From contig NW_017265147.1 in assembly GCF_001638985.1 (NCBI RefSeq), positions 155,545-219,544 of the forward strand: 64,000 bases of DNA, written 5' to 3'. This document shows, piece after piece, positions 58,166 through 64,000 of the stretch. The position numbers and the translations under genes are program-made. This DNA comes from Phycomyces blakesleeanus NRRL 1555(-) (Eukaryota; Mucoromycota; Mucoromycetes; Mucorales; Phycomycetaceae). The number at the start of each line of letters is the position of its first letter. The first letter of the stretch is position 1. The notes beneath the pieces are model-generated. The model had not been told where the DNA came from. It made no database searches and saw only the letters and a program-made list of their open reading frames with translations.

Positions 58166-59785
58166 ATTAGTGCTTTTAGTTTTTTGACTGCATTATTAAA
58201 ATGTGAATTTAGAAGAAGAAGAACATTGTGCAAGTTTAGAGAGGTTTCAGACTATAAATTCTTGCATTATTTTTCAACACTCAGTGTATATCACTGATAA
58301 TAAAATAGATCTTGCTGGGCAATAAACAATGTCAGAGAGAAACCAAGATATATCAGTGCAGTAGGTGATATGCAATTCTGCTAGAGTGTAATAGACTCAC
58401 CGTTAAGATAGGCTTTCCACTATAATAAAAAAAGAGCTTTACAATAAAAAAGCTTGAGTTCTGTATAAGTTTGATCTTGTATTTAAGATTCAAAAGTCAG
58501 TGTCAAGATGCTGATAAAGAGTATATAGTTTAGGAAGCAAGTTCAAAAAATAAGAAAATTATTAGTATATATCAGGTTTTTAAATAGATGTAAGAAACCA
58601 ACCTCATTGGTTACTAAGTTGGACTAATAACATAATTTGATTTATTACTAATCAGAATATACTTTACTAGTGTAATACTGTCTGGGTCAGTCAATCATTC
58701 AGTTTGATCTGAGCTGAAAATCATGCCCAAAAACCTCTCAAAAACACATCACAGAAGATAGTATTATCATAGAGTAGCATGCTTAATGGTATTTTATATA
58801 CTAAATAAATAAAACAATCTCTTTTTCCATTAAGTTTATTATTGTTGCAGAGGATATAAATTGTTCTTATTATTATCAGCTGTCTGAATTGTTAGAAAAA
58901 ATATCTTTCATATAAGTATCTTGCACTTTGCTGTATATCACTGAATTATTCCAGTACTGGTGTATTCAGAGGTGTTTTTCCAGTGCATTTTATATCATTT
59001 ATAAAATATTTGATTTGTCACTTGCTATCAGAGGCATTTATACTAGTACTGATTACATTTAATAAACTGATCATTATAGAAAGGAGTATGTCATCTTCTA
59101 ACTTAGATGAAGAAAATTCATTTCTTGCAAGTTCGTTTTCTACTGGCCCTATCTTTTCATTATTTAAATAAATACAGTCTACTTTTTGTTCTTAGAAATA
59201 CTCTACATTATTCATACAGACAAATACAAAACGATTTAGTCTTCTGATTCTAGCATGTCCAAAGTAAATAGTCTTGAACTGGTTATGTCATGACTCAATA
59301 TAGTTATTTATCAAATATTCTCTATATGAGTCATCAACATAAGGGCACTCCCATCTTTTAAGCAATACTTTGCTTTCAGTCTATTGTGTTTTAAAATATC
59401 TCAAGAAGGGTAACTGGTTAAATATATTGCATTTGAAGTCAAAGATTCTTATCAAAATTATTTTTTGTCAGACTTTATTAAGATATACTTCACTTTGTTC
59501 TTTAACTTCTGTTTGTATGCTACTAGTTGAGCTGATATAAATGACATATTAAATTTTATTTTATTGTTAATATTTGTTTATCAAGCATAACAAATATGGA
59601 ATTCACAGTAGTGGACTGCAACTTAAGCAAATGCAAATGTAATTGCATTAACTTTGAGAATACCATAGTCAATAGTAAAATACAAAGAACAGAAGTAGCT
59701 TCTCTCATGAAGATATATAAACTATTGGCAGATTGGTATGACTGTCTGATTAAATGATATAAACATTCTCATAACTCTCATTTGG
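58166..59785. other. AT-rich intergenic DNA
   Basis: No gene recognised. The 62-codon plus frame at 58983-59171 has no identifiable domain. Confidence 0.45.
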
Positions 59786-59790
59786 ACAGG

Positions 59791-60181
59791 TGTTATATTT
59801 TTAGAAAAGAAAGAAAAACAAAGTGCAGACAAGAAGTACGGTAAGACTTTGTTTATTGACGAAAAGAGAGATGATCTTCTATTGCTATTTGCTATGTGAG
59901 TTTATATAGACATTGCGTGTGTATTTAGGATAATGATATGAGTATATCATGTGATGTCTGTTTTCTTATATCATAGATAATATATTGTTAAGTTATTACC
60001 TACGCTCTTGTTTGAGTGATTAGTGATGTTGACTAAGGTGTGTGACCTTGTTATCGGTATATTCTTTATTTAATGATAGTGTGAGAAATAATGTATAATT
60101 GATACTGGTCGCTTATTCAATATGTCTTTGTCTTATTGTCTGTGCACTCTATTTGAATCTACGATTATGTTGGATACAACA
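59791..60181 (-). mobile_element. Solo LTR, family 3 (391 bp)
   Basis: Begins TGTTATAT and ends ATACAACA, with a perfect 5-bp target duplication acagg (59786-59790 and 60182-60186). The ends and the block GTAAGACTTTGTTTATTG resemble the chromovirus LTR at 51657-51903 (GTAAGACTTTTGTATAGTGG then TTTATT), so it is probably a related, longer chromovirus LTR. The minus orientation is inferred from that similarity. Confidence 0.85.
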
Positions 60182-60186
60182 ACAGG

Positions 60187-60935
60187 TGATTGAAAGCCAA
60201 AGATATAAAGATTGCTTTCAATATTGTTAATACAAAGATCTCTGATAAAAGTGCAATAATTTTTTTCTGGCAATTTCTCATTTATTCAAATAGCAATAGA
60301 TGTTTTCTCATTAGAGTTGAATATATATAACAAACTTGACATATATTTTATTTCATTTTAACAGAACTGTTAAGTATATTTTTTATTTTTTTTAATATAC
60401 TTTTTTTCATTTTATTATATATCTCTTTATAGTTTGGCTTTCTAACACCAATATCTCAGCTGTCAATCTGTTGAGAAACAGATATTCTTGTGCTTCTAAA
60501 GCTGCTTTCACTTCTCAGTTTAGTTTCAATCTATTTAATAGCTTCAAAAGACAAAGATAAAGTTCTAATCTCTGATCTGTCTTCATGAATATAATTGTTA
60601 TAGTCTTCTGTCATACAGAACATAACAATATTAGGAGACTTTTTGAACTACTTTATTTTCAAAGCTCTATTATATCTGTATGTCTTTGATTCTTTTTGTG
60701 TATGGCATGAATCTTGCTATGATATATATATGTCTGCACAATGATATTGATGTATTTTTCAAAAATATATTTTTTTGAATTAAGATATCTTTTTTATTCT
60801 ATTTTTAAAACGAAGAGTATTGATTTAGTCCAGACAATGTCTCCTTTAACTAGCTTTTACAAGTTCAACTACTTTAAAAAGAAGTATCTTAATCTCCAAA
60901 TGCATGTCAAATAAAATATTTTGAATATTTAAAAT
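60187..60935. other. AT-rich intergenic DNA
   Basis: Nothing recognised; very AT-rich with T runs. Confidence 0.45.
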
Positions 60936-61471
60936 TGTGATATTTCAGGTACAAAACAATAGAAAATAATAAATTTGATAATAGAAACATATAGAAATAC
61001 TTTGAGACTATATATAAGTTGATCTTTATTCATAAATAAAAAAGTGTCTCTTTTTATAAGAAAATATAATTTGCTCTTGTTATTATGTCTTTGTTTCTTA
61101 AGGTTTTCTTCCTTTATTATATTTGGTTATTAGAGTGTATTTATTGCTTAACTAGTATCAGTGTTATAATTATGACATCAAGTCATAAATTGTACTTCTT
61201 TAGCTCTTAGCTATTCTTTTCTCTTTTATACTAGAGCTTTAGGACTTCCTACTAAATTAGCTCCATATTGATCTGACACAGTTTACCCGGCAGTATGATA
61301 TAATTATCTTAACAATCTTTAAGATATTATCTAACTGTAATAATTATTGGGCTGATTACTTAATCGTTTATATATATATTATACAGACAAGATAATAGCT
61401 ACTACGCTATTCCAATATGAATATGTTCTTATATGTGATAAATCTAACATTCAAGTGTCTGAATCACCAAA
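60936..61471 (-). mobile_element. Solo LTR, long subfamily of family 1, copy C
   Basis: Reverse-complement match to copy B (3986-4528) over its whole length. The left end is TGTGATATTTCAGG; the right end, GAATCACCAAA, is worn relative to CACCACA. The left flank is aaaat, and aaaat also overlaps the worn right end, so a target duplication is possible but not clean. Confidence 0.8.
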
Positions 61472-61898
61472 ATTATTTCATACCTGAAATATCATAGCAA
61501 GAATAAAATATATGAATAAAGTACTGATGTTGCGCAGAGATTTTGGCAAGATGGATTGTGTACATTGTAGAAAAGGAATGTTACTAGCATGGATAACCAT
61601 GATTTCGAAGGAGTACAATGTGGATAAATATGTTAATAAGGAAAAAGGAAAAAGTATTGTGTATAGAAAGAACAGGGAACAAAAATGAGATTTTTCCTGT
61701 GCACGGAAAGATCTCCTCTTACCACCGAGGGCACAGCACCACATCAACACACCGTTGACGTCAGCCTCTCATAACTGGGACGACATATCACGACAAATCA
61801 CTGGACAAACCCACCAAGCAGACTGACCTTCCAGTACTGGACACCATGACATAGTTACACGTGATACTTTATTACAACACACGCAATGAAGAAGTTAA
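61472..61898. other. Upstream flank of tRNA-Phe
   Basis: No gene recognised. A minus frame at 61478-61750 (90 codons) has no domain. From about 61680 the composition is less AT-rich. Confidence 0.4.
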
Positions 61899-61971
61899 GC
61901 CGCAATAGCTCAGCTGGGAGAGCGTTAGACTGAAGATCTAAAGGTCGTGTGTTCAATCCACACTTGTGGCA
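61899..61971 (+). tRNA. tRNA-Phe (anticodon GAA), intron-less
   Basis: The 73-nt cloverleaf is complete. Acceptor GCCGCAA pairs with TTGTGGC (one G-U). The D arm is GCTC...GAGC, the anticodon stem TTAGA/TCTAA holds loop CTGAAGA with GAA, and the T arm is GTGTG-TTCAATC-CACAC. Internal box B is GTTCAATCC. A short T run (TTTT) follows at about 61975 as a Pol III terminator. No intron. The genomic 3' base A acts as discriminator and CCA is not encoded, as in eukaryotes. Confidence 0.97.
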
Positions 61972-62211
61972 ATTGTTTTGGTTTGTTATTTTTGATCATG
62001 TCGTGCCCGAATTCTTGTCAGCCAATCAGGATGATGATTACACAGAATTCTCTTTTGAGAACGACGACCGAAGTTATTTCCTTTTGCTCACAAAAGAATT
62101 AGAAAGCACATAGCTTAACAAAAGTAGAATAGAAACCAAAATAGACATTTATAATGGCTGGGTTGGTTTAGAAAAGATATAAAAGAGGACATTATTTCAT
62201 TCAATAAAAGT
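61972..62211. other. Spacer downstream of tRNA-Phe
   Basis: No gene recognised. Includes a TTTT-containing Pol III end just after the tRNA. Confidence 0.4.
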
Positions 62212-62790
62212 TATCTATCTTTCTATCTTCTTTTTATTCTTTTGTCTTAGTTTACGATTCCCAGTAGGTTTAACCAATTTTGGCTGTGTTATAGCATTGG
62301 AAGAACAACCCAGATTGAGAACAACAATCTTGTGTTAGACATTATTTTGATGAATCCATAAAATCTGAAGAGGGTTAACCACAGTATCTTATTATATGCA
62401 GTAACATCTTCCTGAGCATTAACCACAGTATAATGACTCTTCTTTTATTTAAATATAATATAATAGCTACTGCAGATAATGCGCAGTATTAGTTTAGAAA
62501 ACTGTATAAGACAATTCAATTTGTGTTAATAAAAAGTATCTTTTATTCTCTCTTTGATTTAATGTATACTCCTTGATCCCCAGTGGGTTTGACCTTTTGA
62601 CTTTGTTATAGTAAAAGGAAGACTAACCCAGATTGGGAACATCACTTGTTGTTCCTGATCTGCATTAGTTTGGCCAATGTCAACTCTGACAGTTTGTTAG
62701 ACATTATTTTAATGAATCTGTAAAATCTGAAGATAGTTAGCTGCAGTAATTCTTTATGCACAGTATAATATAATTATCTTAGTAATACAG
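62212..62790. repeat. Diverged direct repeat of unknown origin
   Basis: Two direct copies (about 62215-62420 and 62525-62790) share TCCCCAGTGGGTTTGACC-type sequence (first copy TTCCCAGTAGGTTTAACC), AACCCAGATTG(A/G)GAAC and TGTTAGACATTATTTTGATG-type blocks in the same order. The second copy carries about 45 extra bases. Possibly the remains of two tandem LTR ends; no family was identified. Confidence 0.55.
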
Positions 62791-62875
62791 ACCTTTGTAA
62801 AGCATTGTAAAACTTTTGGAAGAGTTTAAATCATCAGTATAAGTGATGCATATTGAATTTATTATGTGTGCAACT

Positions 62876-63296
62876 TGTGGTGATCCAGACACTTGGTTGT
62901 TGGATTTATTACATCTAAGAACATATTCCTATTATTATAGTAAAACAGCTATCATTACAAGAGCAAATGAATAATTTATTTATTTTACTTATGGTAAATC
63001 AATAAGACCAATAATTAATTACAGTAAGTACTGTAATTATGACAGCTCAGTAAGCACTGAGTTAATATGAGGACACTGCAATTAGATTAAATTATAAACA
63101 TAGCAGTACCAGCTCTCTAATATCTAAATGAACTCAGACTTAAGAAATTAAGATGTGACTGACAAAGCAGATTGTGTTTTGATATAAAAAGGACAACTTT
63201 ATATTCTTTAATAAAGACAACCTATATACAGTCTCAAAGTATTCTTATATACGTCTCAATCTTTTTACTGTTGATTTTATTCTATAAAACTTCACA
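62876..63296 (+). mobile_element. LTR, family 1 (421 bp), copy D, probable 5' LTR of an element
   Basis: TGTGGTGATCC to TAAAACTTCACA, the same 421-bp length as copy A and very similar to it in reverse complement. A TATAAAAA box is at 63183-63190 and AATAAA at 63210-63215. The gag reading frame starts 22 bp after its end, so it is taken as a 5' LTR with the element continuing off the right edge. Two hairpins of the U3 region are conserved (63016-63039 and about 63046-63061). Confidence 0.85.
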
Positions 63297-63317
63297 TTTT
63301 TTACTTTGAATTCTATA

Positions 63318-63941
63318 ATGTCTTCCCAACACTCTGCTGCCAACTCTCTTCCTCGTGAAGAACAAAGCCCTCTTACCAAAGTTGGTATTCCCTCTCCTGT
63401 TCTGAATGAACAGACACATCTCACCAAAATTGGTGACATTTCTCCTCTCCTTGGATCCACCACTCTTTCCATTGATGGTGATATTGAAATAATATACACC
63501 AGTCTTGATTCCTTGCCACCTCTTTCAGTTGTTGGTTCTGTCTCTCCTACTCCTGTGCCTACCATCCCATCAGCTGTTAATAGCAACACTAGTAGTTCCA
63601 TCACTTTGGAAATGTTGTTAGCTTCTGCGAAGGAAGACCTTAGCATAAAGAAGAACAACTTTTATGTGGCTTATGCTAACTATGTGGCTCTTTCGAAGGT
63701 CAACCCCATGTCAGACGTGGCCAGACATGCTTCTTCCATTAAGAAGGAAGCTCAAGAATTGTTTAAGGATGCCCAGAAGACCCTCAAGGTACTTGAAAAA
63801 GCCAACGCCCCTCCTGCTATTCTTGAAGACAAGAAGAGCATGATAGTCCCTAGCAACTTACCTTTCTTGCAGCTCTGCATGGAAACCAGGGTGAAGCAAA
63901 ATCGTGACGTGTTTGACTCTGTGTACAATTTTTGCCAATAA
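63318..63941 (+). CDS. Gag-like protein of a family 1 LTR retrotransposon, stopped by TAA
   Basis: The ATG at 63318 lies 22 bp after LTR D and opens a 207-codon frame: MSSQHSAANSLPREEQSPL, a Ser/Pro/Thr-rich middle, then a helical part (LEMLLASAKEDLSIKKNNF, SSIKKEAQELFKDAQKTL) and VPSNLPFLQLCMETRVKQNR. The TAA at 63939-63941 is followed in the same frame by FTMVLESHSLSLDSCWEH, open to the window end. That pattern is what I would expect of a continuing capsid domain. I infer a nonsense codon within gag, or programmed readthrough. No nucleocapsid or enzymatic motif is inside the window. Confidence 0.6.
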   Translation: MSSQHSAANSLPREEQSPLTKVGIPSPVLNEQTHLTKIGDISPLLGSTTLSIDGDIEIIYTSLDSLPPLSVVGSVSPTPVPTIPSAVNSNTSSSITLEMLLASAKEDLSIKKNNFYVAYANYVALSKVNPMSDVARHASSIKKEAQELFKDAQKTLKVLEKANAPPAILEDKKSMIVPSNLPFLQLCMETRVKQNRDVFDSVYNFCQ

Positions 63942-64000
63942 TTCACTATGGTTTTAGAGTCTCATTCCCTGTCCTTGGACTCATGCTGGGAGCATCTGCT

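Noticed and set aside
57063..58291. Terminal inverted repeats of the Tc1 relic
   Set aside because: Both sides show CAGT with partly similar AT-rich sequence, but the match is too short and gapped to define ends.
1..64000. CRISPR arrays, rRNA genes, bacterial operons or a biosynthetic cluster
   Set aside because: No regularly spaced repeats, no rRNA signatures and no clustered pathway enzymes were seen; gene structure is eukaryotic throughout.

Overview
The window looks like nuclear DNA of a filamentous zygomycete-type fungus (Mucoromycota). The evidence is AT-rich intergenic sequence, genes split by many 45-120 nt GT-AG introns, a rhizopuspepsin/mucorpepsin-type aspartic protease, a cluster of Rhizopus-like secreted GH28 polygalacturonases, an APSES transcription factor with ankyrin repeats, and chromodomain Ty3 retrotransposon remains. 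I cannot fix the species from sequence alone.

Layout. 1-7140 is gene-poor and AT-rich: a CT microsatellite, a nested cluster of solo LTRs (3447-4724) and a 27-base G run. 7141-13085 holds two tandem flavin (Baeyer-Villiger type) monooxygenase genes on the minus strand, separated by a 584-bp TIR element. 13330-36425 is a compact gene island: diaphanous-related formin, RFT1, aspartic protease, short-chain dehydrogenase, a transposase relic, a DUF423 membrane protein, a mitochondrial ICT1-like release factor, poly(A)-binding protein, an APSES/MBF-type regulator, Rab5 and a dysbindin-like coiled-coil protein. 36426-41513 is relic-rich intergenic DNA. 41514-49702 carries three polygalacturonase genes; the outer two are inverted and share an apparently near-identical 1119-bp block. 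49703-64000 is repeat-dominated: a decayed chromovirus (51657-56460) with a second LTR family inserted in its RT gene, a dead Tc1 transposase, several solo LTRs with target-site duplications, one tRNA-Phe, and at the right edge a 421-bp LTR followed by a gag reading frame that leaves the window.

Functional threads. Formin, Rab5 and the dysbindin-like gene belong to polarity and endosome traffic. RFT1 and the protease/polygalacturonase set belong to the secretory pathway and its extracellular hydrolases. PABP and the ICT1-like factor act in cytosolic and mitochondrial translation. I see no bacterial-style operons, CRISPR array or biosynthetic cluster. The most unusual items are the polygalacturonase homogenisation block, the layered LTR insertions datable by their target duplications, a chromodomain integrase ending in two AT-hooks, an A-rich PABP leader, a GC-AG intron beside the GGQ motif, and Rab5 lying 104 bp from a probable BLOC-1 subunit gene.
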